Shown piece by piece: positions 17,335 to 26,239 of a DNA stretch of 64,000 bases. The notes beneath the pieces were generated by a model. It saw only the letters and a program-made list of their open reading frames with translations, searched no databases and was not told where the DNA came from. The first letter of the stretch is position 1. Every line of letters starts with the position of its first letter. This stretch comes from Shewanella litoralis (lineage in GTDB: Bacteria > Pseudomonadota > Gammaproteobacteria > Enterobacterales > Shewanellaceae): NCBI RefSeq assembly GCF_009828585.1, contig NZ_WSRZ01000016.1, positions 1 to 64,000 on the forward strand, written 5' to 3'. The translations under genes were made by a program, and so were the position numbers.

Positions 17335-17852
17335 CCGCTGTAACGTTCGTATGGATAAGCCAATTTCTTCACAGGCCCTCTCTTTTCTTGCGCCTGAGGT
17401 AACAGCTTCATCAATCAAGGATGCGTAATGCTGCCTATCTGTGAGTGAGGTTAACTGTCCTCGTCTTCCCCCCAGTAGGCATTTAACTTTTTTTTCAGTA
17501 CCAATGATGCTTTAACTTGTTCAGGATAAAGCCCTTTTTCACGGCAATACTGACTTAATTCAATTTCGCTCAATGCTGCCGTTTCTAAAACAACTGAAAA
17601 CTTTTGCTCTGGTGACCAATCATCAGAACGATTACTACCTGCCAAACCCGCACCTGCTTTTAAATACTTATTTTGCCAAGAATACAAAGTCGATAAGTTG
17701 ATACTTTCTCGCTTTGCGAATTGACTTAATGATAAGCCACTTTCAAGGAGCTTTCTAACGGCGTTTGGCATCCAATTTGCGGTCAAAACTGCTTCTTGCC
17801 TGCTAGTTTTTATAAGTTTACTTCTTGATTCAAGCCGAAAGAACGATTTCAA
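17330..17852 (-). pseudogene. IS3-family transposase remnant
   Basis: The first 133 codons contain two helix-turn-helix blocks (SLSQFAKRESINLSTLYSWQ and DWSPEQKFSVVLETAALSE...YCREKGLYPEQ) as in IS3-type OrfA. After a stop at 17451, the +1 frame continues with LTDRQHYASLIDEAVTSGAR then ERACEEIGLSIRTLQRF, the third HTH typical of the same transposases. It ends at the IS110 fragment. The catalytic DDE domain is missing. Confidence 0.75.
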
Positions 17853-17871
17853 AAAATTGTGTGAAGCATGA

Positions 17872-18327
17872 TTATCTGCTCATCATTAATCTATCAACTT
17901 TTAACTTTAATATTTTAACCTCTTGCTCGAGGTCATCCCTTTCTGCTTGATAGAAAGCAATACTTTGTAAAGCTTTGTCACGCTGCCTTGTCATATCCTT
18001 TAGTTGATTTCGTAAGTACCTATTGTCATCTCTTAAAGATCTGTGCTTATTCGTTTCGAGAAATTTATTATGGCTATACCCCTCTTTAATCAGTTTATTA
18101 TGTGTCTCAATGGCTTCTCGAATGTGCGCATTCCAAGGGCTATTTAGCGCCATATTACTTTTTAGACCGGCACCACTCCATATTTCCTTATACGTCCATG
18201 TAACCTCAGGCTTAGCTTTATGCAGTAGCTCTACCTGTTGCCATAAAGCTTTAGTATTATTATGTTTTGTTTCTTCTCTGTTCTTAAGTAGGCCGTTGTG
18301 ATTACCACGTGACAAAGATTTAGACAT
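17872..18327 (-). CDS. TnpC-like coiled-coil protein of the recombinase trio
   Basis: This is a 151-residue protein. The N-terminal part (TKALWQQVELLHKAKPEVTWTYKEIWSGAGL) resembles a helix-turn-helix. Residues 85-148 form a strong coiled coil ending in KILKLKVDRLMM. Its start overlaps the 600-residue recombinase gene by 8 bases. Its size and place at the end of the operon match TnpC of Tn554-type transposons, an accessory factor for orientation and efficiency. The assignment is by architecture. Confidence 0.65.
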   Translation of the reverse strand: MSKSLSRGNHNGLLKNREETKHNNTKALWQQVELLHKAKPEVTWTYKEIWSGAGLKSNMALNSPWNAHIREAIETHNKLIKEGYSHNKFLETNKHRSLRDDNRYLRNQLKDMTRQRDKALQSIAFYQAERDDLEQEVKILKLKVDRLMMSR

Positions 18328-20122
18328 TAATGACCTCAGCTTTATCTAGCTGTTCAATCAGCTTGTTAATTTCAATGTTCCTAGAGTTTAAATAGGATGT
18401 CTTAGGCAAACTTGATTTAAAAAAAGTTAACAATCTCTCATTTTCACGTTTACGCCACAATAGGGTTCTGCGCATACCATCCGCTGATATTACTGAATTA
18501 TTACAATCAGCGGGCCTGCAAGCCGTTTTATCACCACCACAAAGAGCCTTTTGTGGTCTATACATACATAGACCATCATCCGTTTGCTCAATAAGAGCTT
18601 TATTAGGAAGACTTTGCAGAAAAATTTCACGTTCAGCCTTAGTCATTCCTTTAAACTCTTTTCTAAGTTGCTTTACCTCATCGGCACCGCCACCAATTAT
18701 AGGTATTTGATTCGAATAAAGTTCTGCATATAGTTCTTCAGAAAGTATAAATTTTTCTTGTTGTAACTCAATATAAATGTTTGGGTCACCGTATATTTTA
18801 GTCATTTCGGGGTCATAGTGTTTGAGTTGATCTTGGATGGCTTTGATTCCCAAGCCTTGTCGAGTCATAATTCTAGCGAATTTTTTCCTAAACTGGTGGC
18901 TTGCTATGTACCAGACTTCATTATTATATGTAATGTTATTGTGATTGAGGTATTGACGTAACATAGTATTCATACTCATATTCGATACTTGATATGGACT
19001 TCGATTAGCCTTTTGAACAAATAAATAGTCCTTATTTGAGGTGTAACGGTTACTCAAGCCTAGTTTTAATTTATCCATTATTTGTTTAATAAAAGGCAAT
19101 GTTTGCCATTTATACTTTGTCGGTTCTGCTTCTAGTTTCGTTGTTTGTGAAATAACAAAACTAATAACCTGTTCGTATCCATTGTGGTTCAAAGTTTCAG
19201 ATTTGAAATTGTGTTCATTCCTGATACGCAAAATCTCATGGATTCTCATGCCGGTAAACAATGCAATGAGAATGTAACCAGCTGACATCAATCTGTTTTG
19301 AAAAGAATTTATTTCATGATGGTTTGTAAACCCGAAATCGGAATATGGAAATGTTTTTTTAACAATGGGTTCGTAGTATGCGGTACCGTCATCTCTGTAT
19401 TTCTTTTTGTATTTTCTAATAGATATAAATTTTTCTCTTGCTAGGTTCACTTCATGTAATATTTTGTAAGTTTCAATATCTCTGATAGCAGCATGATAGA
19501 GTTTTTTGGCTACAGAATCAGGCATTTCAGATGTAGTTCTTTCTTGTCGACCAATTACCTTATTTGCATTAATTCTAGCCCATTCAGATTCAGACATACC
19601 TTCTAGCAAGTGAACCGTCAAACCGTCTCTCATCTTGTGAGATTGCTTTTGTAAATGGCCAAACCCACGAACTCGACTCAATAAAGTTCTGTTTGTTATT
19701 TCAAGGCCATTTTTATGAGTTTCATTCAGAATTTCACTTTGAATACATGAGGCATCAAATTCAGTAATATCTGATAATTTTAAAATTTTATTATCATACA
19801 TATATGAAAGTATACGTTTTAACCCATGAGTGAGTAATTTTGTCAATGTTGATGTTTTGGGGTTGGAGGGGAGGGGGTTAAAGATTAATTGCTCTATAAA
19901 ATCCTTTGCAACAGCAAGATATTGTTCATTATGTTGACTACATACGTTTGTTCCATCGTTAAATACTAACTTTTCAAAATTAAATGTCACATCACATTTT
20001 TTTAATTTTGGGTTCTCGTAACTAAAGTCCCACTTATTATCAGAATATTTAGAGTGTTTTGAAATCTGCTTATTTTTTATCTCTGGTGCTGCATTTCTCT
20101 CTTGATTCGATATGTTTATCAT
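18320..20122 (-). CDS. Tyrosine recombinase, third of trio
   Basis: This is a 600-residue phage-type integrase. Catalytic residues are visible: Arg in LFTGMRIHEILRI (about residue 292), HxxR in SHQFRKKFARI (about 410), the late His in QLKHYDPE and the Tyr in MTKIYGDPN. The C-terminal 100 residues carry a cysteine cluster (CMYRP..LCGG..ACRPADC) that may bind zinc, plus a basic tail. It lies 4 bases downstream of the 676-residue recombinase and overlaps the coiled-coil gene, so the four form one leftward transposition operon. Confidence 0.88.
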   Translation of the reverse strand: MINISNQERNAAPEIKNKQISKHSKYSDNKWDFSYENPKLKKCDVTFNFEKLVFNDGTNVCSQHNEQYLAVAKDFIEQLIFNPLPSNPKTSTLTKLLTHGLKRILSYMYDNKILKLSDITEFDASCIQSEILNETHKNGLEITNRTLLSRVRGFGHLQKQSHKMRDGLTVHLLEGMSESEWARINANKVIGRQERTTSEMPDSVAKKLYHAAIRDIETYKILHEVNLAREKFISIRKYKKKYRDDGTAYYEPIVKKTFPYSDFGFTNHHEINSFQNRLMSAGYILIALFTGMRIHEILRIRNEHNFKSETLNHNGYEQVISFVISQTTKLEAEPTKYKWQTLPFIKQIMDKLKLGLSNRYTSNKDYLFVQKANRSPYQVSNMSMNTMLRQYLNHNNITYNNEVWYIASHQFRKKFARIMTRQGLGIKAIQDQLKHYDPEMTKIYGDPNIYIELQQEKFILSEELYAELYSNQIPIIGGGADEVKQLRKEFKGMTKAEREIFLQSLPNKALIEQTDDGLCMYRPQKALCGGDKTACRPADCNNSVISADGMRRTLLWRKRENERLLTFFKSSLPKTSYLNSRNIEINKLIEQLDKAEVINV

Positions 20123-20126
20123 GGGC

Positions 20127-22157
20127 TTAACCTATATTTTTAATCGACCATTCAGGAACAGGGTTGTGGATTGCATCGTTGCGAATCATTTCAACAATAG
20201 ATTTATCATATTTAGGGAGTATATATGTATCCCACATATACTGTTTCTCCTGAGTAGCTAAATTAAATTCATCTTGTTTAATTTCACCTAATGCTAAAAG
20301 GGTTTGGTAATAGTTTAAATAACTGAAATATTTTTTTATATCAAGCTGTGTAATAACAAGATTTTGACAACCAAGACAAGTCTCTGTCGCTGAGCTACAA
20401 TATACTCCTACAGATTGATTCTTTTGAGGCGAGTTTAAAGGATCTTTACAATGATTTAATAGATTCTCTTGAGGTTTATCGATTTCAGCTGGTAATCGAG
20501 AGAATGGGTCATCATTATCTCCTTCCAATCCAAGTAACATAGCTTCTAGATGGAGTCCTCTTCGAGCCTTAAATATGGGGTCGTTAAGCTTTCTCAAGTA
20601 ATCTGATGTAGTTTTTAACCTAGTATGCGCTAAGAGTGCTTGTAAGTATGTTAAATCCTCTGTACGAAGGTATTCTTGCCAAGCCATTGTAGGTCGAAAT
20701 AAACTTGCTTGTAACGTAATGGGCTTGCTATCACTGGGGCGTTTTAGGTTAAGCTGCACTCCAAAATCGTAAATAGCTTGCTGAAATCTTTTTACTGTTA
20801 TTACTCTGGGAACTTGATCAGAGCTAGCATTACTAATCCATAACGCTTGTTGTCCTTTAGGTCTATACGATTCAGTGATTTTTATTACTCGTTGAATTAT
20901 TCTAATCGGCCAACTATCACTTCCTTTTATTAATGGGATTGTTTTATCCTTTTTGTTGGAACGGTACTTCTCCCACCGAATAAACATTCTATTAGAATCC
21001 AGAGGGTCTACTTCAAGGCAGTCTAATGTAAGTCTAGAGATAGTGCTTGGATTTAATCCAGTTCGAATAAGTAACATTAGGTAATAAGGGACTAAATCTG
21101 ATGCAGAGACCCAAAGCTTAAGGTTGTTCTCATTATAGAATGCGGTTAACCAACCTGGTTGTCGGTGTCTGAAACCATGATAAAACAATGGGTACTTTTT
21201 AAGGGTATCGGCATCACTTAAAACCTGACATTGCATAATATTTTCCCAGTACCAAACCAGGTAATCTGTCTTTTGCCAAGGTGAATTATACTTAATTGGA
21301 GACGGTTTTCCTGCAAAATTATTTATGTAATAGTCAGTATCACTGACACTTTTATAGAATTTTTTTAGTGCTTTGGCGTAATAAGTTGTTCCATTAGATA
21401 TCCCTTTCAAAAAAGATTGACCTCTAGGTATTTTATAGAGACTTTCGATATTTAATTTTTCACAGTGCAGTTCATTTACCCAAAACCAAATACAATAATC
21501 TTTGCTTGCCCATACGGAACGCTTTTTTTTATTTGTGATAACGGGTGCAACATCAGTAATAGGAGGTTCCTTTCCTAGCCATTGTGGTTTATATGTTGAT
21601 TCAAGACGCTTCGATGTGATAACTAGTGATTGTTGTACAGCTGTTGATATTTCCCTTATTTCTTCCATATCGTATCCTTCATTACTTGAAGATAACCCAC
21701 TACTTTTGGGGAACATATTTTCCGGAATTATAAATGTTGGAGAAATCGATTTATGCTTTTGCCATTGTTTAAAAATACTGCTTATAGAACGAAACAGACT
21801 TCCTGCTGTAGAGTATTTTAGGCCGGATTCGTTCTTTAGCCAAAGGCAAAAATTTATGAGGACCGTGCCATCGAGATCCGAAGGAGATGTAATATCATGC
21901 AAGGAGGCAAATTGGAGGAACTTTTGAAATTTCTCTATAACAGATATGCGTGTGAAATGCCCTTGAGAGTGTCTATTTTTGTACATAGCCCATGAAAAAA
22001 GGCTGATAATTTTTTTAGAGCCCAATTCGCACTTATTGTTAAGATTATAGGTATGTGGGTGACCAGTGTTTTTGCACTTTATGGTAAATTTTAAATCACG
22101 ATATGCTCGAGCTTCATCAGCAGTGATTTTAGTAATTTGTACGTACTTAATTGTCAC
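20127..22157 (-). CDS. Tyrosine recombinase, TnpB-like (second of trio)
   Basis: This is a 676-residue protein starting at GTG 22157, 11 bases inside the upstream gene. The catalytic core is altered. The usual TGLRxSE is TGLNPSTISR, with Asn in place of Arg; HxxR reads SLFRPTMA; LLAHTRLKTTSDYLRKL keeps the late His and Tyr. A C-terminal CSSATETCLGC motif may bind zinc. Length and position match Tn554 TnpB. The substitutions suggest it may work only together with its partners. Confidence 0.85.
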   Translation of the reverse strand: MTIKYVQITKITADEARAYRDLKFTIKCKNTGHPHTYNLNNKCELGSKKIISLFSWAMYKNRHSQGHFTRISVIEKFQKFLQFASLHDITSPSDLDGTVLINFCLWLKNESGLKYSTAGSLFRSISSIFKQWQKHKSISPTFIIPENMFPKSSGLSSSNEGYDMEEIREISTAVQQSLVITSKRLESTYKPQWLGKEPPITDVAPVITNKKKRSVWASKDYCIWFWVNELHCEKLNIESLYKIPRGQSFLKGISNGTTYYAKALKKFYKSVSDTDYYINNFAGKPSPIKYNSPWQKTDYLVWYWENIMQCQVLSDADTLKKYPLFYHGFRHRQPGWLTAFYNENNLKLWVSASDLVPYYLMLLIRTGLNPSTISRLTLDCLEVDPLDSNRMFIRWEKYRSNKKDKTIPLIKGSDSWPIRIIQRVIKITESYRPKGQQALWISNASSDQVPRVITVKRFQQAIYDFGVQLNLKRPSDSKPITLQASLFRPTMAWQEYLRTEDLTYLQALLAHTRLKTTSDYLRKLNDPIFKARRGLHLEAMLLGLEGDNDDPFSRLPAEIDKPQENLLNHCKDPLNSPQKNQSVGVYCSSATETCLGCQNLVITQLDIKKYFSYLNYYQTLLALGEIKQDEFNLATQEKQYMWDTYILPKYDKSIVEMIRNDAIHNPVPEWSIKNIG

Positions 22158-23265
22158 TAATAGAATCCTCTGTCACTATATCAATTTGACGTTGAAAAGC
22201 ATTATATGAGCCAGAATAAGCTATTAAGGTGGCTATATGCACGTAGTATGTTCTAGTTGTTTCTTCACTTGCATGGCCAAGTAGTTTACTAAGACCAGTT
22301 AGATCGTGGTTAAGTAAATAATGATATGTCCCAAAAGTGTGTCTTAAAAGATGCGGGTGAGCTTTAACTCCAATGTGCTTACTGGTTTTTCTAAATAGTT
22401 TTTGAACCCAGTTAATGCTCAATGGTTGTCCATCTATGGTGATAAATAATGTAAGGCAATCTTTCGGATCTATGTGTGCAATAGCATCGATTTTTTTCTC
22501 TCTGTCTATGTCTACATACTCCCAAATTTGGTAAAGTAAATCATTAGGTATTAATATCACTCTTGCCTTTCCGCCTTTTCCAATAACTCTAGCTGGCGTA
22601 AATTTTCCTCGACTATTCACTTCTGGTAGATCACGAAGAGGAAAGTTACAGGCTTCAGATATTCTTAATCCTGTCTGGAGCATAAATGATGTCAACAATA
22701 CATTTCTTTTTTTCACTAGCGCATTTCTTTTTCCTGAGATCTTTCCGACTGAAGAGACAAATCTTAAAGCATCCTCTAATAGCATGAACTTAATAGGTTC
22801 TGAAACAGCTTGAGAGTGATGCCCTTTAGATTGATATCGCTGACTCAAAGATAGTTTTAAACTTTGTATTTCCTGTGGATTAAGGTAAGGGGACAACCCC
22901 TTTTCATATGACCAAATAAGATAGCGGTAAGCACCAGCTACTCTAGAATTAATTGTATTCCAAGAAAGTCTTTCTCCATTATTTTTTGTGTATTCACATA
23001 ATGTATCAATGTAAAAGTCGAATGTATCGTCTGTTATTGAACCAATGTTATTCAATGATGAATTAGCCCAAAGCAGAAATTCTTTAAGATGCTCAGCGTT
23101 TGTTTGTAAGCTCTTGGGCTTATTTTTTAAAGCTAATTGTCTCAGATACTGATTTACTTCGACACATGGTGAAGTGTCATTATTGAACATCTGTGGAATG
23201 TCACCCTTCAATCTTGCCAATTTTGAACGTTTTGACGTTGTGAAATTACAGTACACAATATTCAT
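22147..23265 (-). CDS. Tyrosine recombinase, TnpA-like (first of trio)
   Basis: This is a 372-residue integrase with a full catalytic set: QTGLRISEACN, KGGKARVILIP, HPHLLRHTFG, LLGHASEETTRTYYVHI. A SAM-like core-binding N-terminal domain covers about residues 25-140. It is the promoter-proximal gene of the leftward operon of three recombinases plus a coiled-coil protein. Length (Tn554 TnpA about 360 residues) and gene order agree with a Tn554-type transposase. Confidence 0.92.
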   Translation of the reverse strand: MNIVYCNFTTSKRSKLARLKGDIPQMFNNDTSPCVEVNQYLRQLALKNKPKSLQTNAEHLKEFLLWANSSLNNIGSITDDTFDFYIDTLCEYTKNNGERLSWNTINSRVAGAYRYLIWSYEKGLSPYLNPQEIQSLKLSLSQRYQSKGHHSQAVSEPIKFMLLEDALRFVSSVGKISGKRNALVKKRNVLLTSFMLQTGLRISEACNFPLRDLPEVNSRGKFTPARVIGKGGKARVILIPNDLLYQIWEYVDIDREKKIDAIAHIDPKDCLTLFITIDGQPLSINWVQKLFRKTSKHIGVKAHPHLLRHTFGTYHYLLNHDLTGLSKLLGHASEETTRTYYVHIATLIAYSGSYNAFQRQIDIVTEDSISDN

Positions 23266-23500
23266 TTTATAATCTCTTTTTTACCATGTGTATCAGTAGA
23301 CTAGCCAAAGACATACTGATTTTAACTGAATTAGATATAGTAGCTAATTTACCATTGTGTTACTTAATTCACCTCAATTGTATAGCATAGAAATCTTTAT
23401 AAGTTAAATAAATGTAGTTTTTATATGGTCATTACTACAAGTTAGATGGAGTAAGGAATTGTAAAATTTAAACGTATATGTACATCAAGTGTAGGTACTA
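23266..23500. other. Upstream end of the recombinase-trio element
   Basis: This is AT-rich non-coding DNA between the first recombinase and a broken sulfotransferase-like start. It should hold the operon promoter and the element end. TACATC at 23481-23486, the complement of the GATGTA core of Tn554, lies close to the break; a six-base match is only suggestive. Confidence 0.35.
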
Positions 23501-23611
23501 CTAACGCGGCAGGCCGATAATAAATACTTTATTAGCCTGTTCATTTGCCAATGTAGGTTTATGCATAGCAGTTTGTGGCGTTGTCGATACTTCAGTCAGT
23601 TTAGATGTCAT
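23501..23611 (-). pseudogene. Possible sulfotransferase N-terminal fragment
   Basis: A 36-codon leftward frame ends ANKVFIIGLPR then stop. The string VFIIGLPR is the start of the P-loop for PAPS binding in sulfotransferases (IGLPRSGTT), cut exactly before SGTT. The stop and everything beyond belong to the recombinase element, which suggests insertion here. There is no clear ribosome site. The matching C-terminal half was not found in the window. Confidence 0.35.
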
Positions 23612-23706
23612 TTATTACAGCCGCATTGGGTTATTGAAAGGTAAACTTATTTATTAATCAGCCATATAAATTACGGGTTACACAATTTATGAGTAGTAAC
23701 CTAACG

Positions 23707-25020
23707 TTACCATTTTGTCGGTAAATACTGAGTGTAATATAACGGCATTACGATATGTTCTTTCTCTAGAGCTGAAGATCCTTGTGTTCCGGTAAGCTTG
23801 AATGTTTTGCTTGGATTGCATTTTTCGATATATGACGTAAGAGATTTAGCGCGCGTACGTTTACCACTTTTGACTTCGATAGGGAAAATGGCGCCTGCAT
23901 CATTAGTCACAATAAACTCTATTTCTGCTCGAGCATCATTCCAAGAGTAGCTAGGGTCAATACCTATAGCAGTCAGTTCTTGCTGAACAAAATTTTCGGC
24001 AATATACCCTTTGTACTCATAACTTTGCTGTTTTATTTCTTTATAACTATTGCCAAGCATATGGCTGAGTAACCCTATATCGAACATGAATAACTTAATC
24101 ATATTGTCTTTTTTGTAAGCGGCAAGTGGTGATTTAGACGCCCCTTCAATCGGATAGTTAGCCAGTGCCAAGCGACAACGCAGTAACCAGTGAATCGCGT
24201 TTTCAAAATCGCTATAACGTGATTTACGTTGGTGGACGTTTTTGAATTTAAAGCGCTTAACCGACTCATCCATCACGATAGAGAGTTGTGCAGGGATGCT
24301 ACTAAACACGGATTCAATCAAGGTCGCATCAACTTTACCTGCGTATTTACCAAAATCTCGTCGGTAACCTTCTACCAAGTCAGCATGTATTTTCGAAATC
24401 TTTGCAACACGTTCTAATATGCTGGCACCTTTATATTGATACCAAGCCGCCACGGCCTCTGGCATACCACCAGTAAAGAAATAATCAGTGAGTTTGTCCA
24501 TCAGTATGTTGTGTGCGGTCGTCGAACTTGCTTGGGTGTCAAATGCCTTAATTAGCGCAGTTTCTTCAGAGGCATAAATAAATTCTTTGAACGTTAACGG
24601 ACGTAAATAGTACTGCTCAACTTTGCCAACAGGGAAAGTATTTAATAAACCAATGTTTGATCCACTTGCCGCGACAAAGTAAGTCGGGGCTTTTTCGGAG
24701 AAATATTTGAGTGATGTGACAGCACGCTCACACTCGCCGATTTCGTCAAGAATAAGTAAGTCTGTTTCTGGGTTAAAGCTCTGGCCGGTGATCAGTTCAA
24801 TGTTTGTTAATAACTCGTCAGGTGCGAGTGAGCTTTCAAATGCCTCTTTAAAAGCAGGATTTTCTAGAAAGTCGATACGAAGCGTATTGGCGAATGTTTT
24901 ACCAAACAGTATTTGCAGGAGAAACGTTTTACCCGTTTGGCGAGCACCATCAATCAGTAATGGCTTACGCTCCGGTTGGTTTTTCCACGTCATTAATGAA
25001 TTGAGTAAAGTACGTTTCAT
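23707..25020 (-). CDS. DUF4143-family ATPase with nuclease-like C-terminus
   Basis: This is a 437-residue AAA-type ATPase. Walker A is DGARQTGKTFLLQ (about residues 24-36). Walker B is LLILDEIGE (about 88-96), with the sensor AASGSNIG. The C-terminal DUF4143 region ends in a nuclease-like core: ARAEIEFIVTND, then FPIEVKSGKRTRAK, resembling PD-(D/E)XK. Members are widespread, often in accessory DNA, and of unknown role. It is a single gene whose promoter region contains a large palindrome (25080-25146) that probably regulates it. Confidence 0.88.
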   Translation of the reverse strand: MKRTLLNSLMTWKNQPERKPLLIDGARQTGKTFLLQILFGKTFANTLRIDFLENPAFKEAFESSLAPDELLTNIELITGQSFNPETDLLILDEIGECERAVTSLKYFSEKAPTYFVAASGSNIGLLNTFPVGKVEQYYLRPLTFKEFIYASEETALIKAFDTQASSTTAHNILMDKLTDYFFTGGMPEAVAAWYQYKGASILERVAKISKIHADLVEGYRRDFGKYAGKVDATLIESVFSSIPAQLSIVMDESVKRFKFKNVHQRKSRYSDFENAIHWLLRCRLALANYPIEGASKSPLAAYKKDNMIKLFMFDIGLLSHMLGNSYKEIKQQSYEYKGYIAENFVQQELTAIGIDPSYSWNDARAEIEFIVTNDAGAIFPIEVKSGKRTRAKSLTSYIEKCNPSKTFKLTGTQGSSALEKEHIVMPLYYTQYLPTKW

Positions 25021-25079
25021 AAAGCCTCTAACCGGCGGTAATCAATGTTAGTGGTCATTATAAACATAAAATCACGTGC

Positions 25080-25146
25080 AAAACACACTTTTGTGCGCGT
25101 AAAAGTGCGTGTTAACTACACTTTTACGCGCATAAAAGTGTGTTTT
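25080..25146. promoter_or_regulatory. Large palindrome built of four CACTTTT units
   Basis: Two 28-base arms (25080-25107 and 25119-25146) are inverted copies with one mismatch, separated by 11 bases. Each arm is itself a hairpin, CACTTTT...AAAAGTG around a GCGCG centre. This gives four CACTTTT-type half sites. It lies about 60 bp before the DUF4143 ATPase start. It could be an operator array or a cruciform. Confidence 0.7.
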
Positions 25147-25500
25147 GGTTGCTGGGGCGAGGCTGTAAGTGACGTAATAAGTCGTCGACTTTATCAACAA
25201 TCGCTAAAGTCAGCCGCGGCTATCGTCACCCGACATTTAGCCCAGTTTGTGGTGTTGTTGATATGAATGCTGCCGTCATCCCTTTAATCGTGCTGGGCAA
25301 TAAAGGGAATAATTTGTCAGCCTAAGTGTTATTAACTTGCTATCGCTTCGGGGTTGTTCTGTCGGTAAATGATTATACCGAAATGGCTGTTTAACGTGTT
25401 ATTGAGGTGACTAGTAGGATCCATGGGGCAATTAATCATGTTATTCGCCTCATATTGTGAGGCGAATAAATTGCTATTTTCAACAAATTGAGTGCTTAAA
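25147..25500. other. Intergenic region
   Basis: No gene is supported; a 76-residue leftward frame here looks random. It holds a strong hairpin at 25441-25469 (see separate entry). Confidence 0.4.
25441..25469 (-). terminator. Hairpin downstream of the AbiEii remnant
   Basis: A perfect 12-bp stem, TTATTCGCCTCA and TGAGGCGAATAA with a 5-base loop, lies 32 bases past the leftward stop at 25501. It probably marks the 3' end of the former abiE-type operon. Confidence 0.55.
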
Positions 25501-25764
25501 TTAAACTGGAGTTGCGGGCTTGGTAGCAAGAACTCTTTTAAGCCGGTCATAAGCATATGCATACTTATCTGGAGGCATCTTAGTTAAGTTTTGCTGCTTC
25601 CAAAGTATGGCGGGTAATTGTTCAACTCCGGAAAGTCCAAGCAATGACCAGTTGGGTGATCGGTTTTTGAACGACAATAAAAATGCTCGCTCTTCTTGTG
25701 TTAGCGAGATGTTTATTATTTTCACTAACTGTTCCCGTGCAGCCTCAAGCGCTAAAACATCGTT
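25501..25764 (-). pseudogene. AbiEii-type nucleotidyltransferase C-terminal remnant
   Basis: The frame reads NISLTQEERAFLLSFKNRSP, then NWSLLGLSGVEQLPAILWKQ and QNLTKMPPDKY. This resembles the C-terminal end of AbiEii/AbiGii toxins (ERAFLLSxK..PDW.L...LPAVxWKLxNL). The frame stays open upstream to a stop at 25765 with no proper start, so the catalytic N-terminus is lost. The assignment is from memory of the family. Confidence 0.5.
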
Positions 25765-25793
25765 TTAACCATCGCGCAATTTAAATCTAAAGG

Positions 25794-25913
25794 TGGGATA
25801 TTAATCCTATTTTTCTGTTTAATACGGTAATATAATCCCATTTATTGCTCGTGATAGTTGTTTAAATGGTTGGGTTCGACTATATTCCCATTAATGGTTG
25901 AATAGTGGGAATA
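25794..25913. promoter_or_regulatory. Operator half sites before the hipBA-type operon
   Basis: Four related half sites are present: TGGGATA (25794-25800), TATAATCCCA (25831-25840), TATTCCCA (25883-25890) and TGGGAATA (25906-25913). They form two inverted pairs, the second a perfect 8-bp pair with 15 bases between arms. They end about 20 bp before the ATG at 25934, as expected for autoregulation by a HipB-like repressor. Confidence 0.6.
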
Positions 25914-25933
25914 CAGTCCCTTTGGTTGGTGAT

Positions 25934-26239
25934 ATGGCTAAGCGTGATTTACACAATGTGCTGTTTCCAAAGCAGCGAAAAATTCTTTCTCATTTTGGCG
26001 AAGACCTATTACTAGCCATGAAGCGACGTGGTTTTACGAAAAAGCTACTGTGTGAACGAACTGGCTTTGATCACAAAACCGTGAACAAAGTCTTCGCTGG
26101 TGATCCGGGTGTTGCCATAGGCACTTACTTGAAAGTCATGGCGGTACTTGGCATGGATAGCAACTTTGCAGACATGGCCGCTCACGACGAAGTCGGTATC
26201 AAGCTGCAAAACATAAAATTGCTGGAAGGTTCAAGATGA
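25934..26239 (+). CDS. HipB-like HTH antitoxin
   Basis: This is a 101-residue DNA-binding protein with an HTH around residues 34-60 (FTKKLLCERTGFDHKTVNKVFAGDP). The ATG at 25934 is preferred over a TTG at 25898, because the latter would overlap the operator repeat. Its stop overlaps the hipA-like start as ATGA (26236-26239). It is the expected antitoxin and operon repressor. Confidence 0.85.
   Translation: MAKRDLHNVLFPKQRKILSHFGEDLLLAMKRRGFTKKLLCERTGFDHKTVNKVFAGDPGVAIGTYLKVMAVLGMDSNFADMAAHDEVGIKLQNIKLLEGSR

Noticed and set aside
25332-25562. 76-residue leftward frame
   Set aside because: Contains a terminator hairpin and overlaps the AbiEii remnant in another frame.
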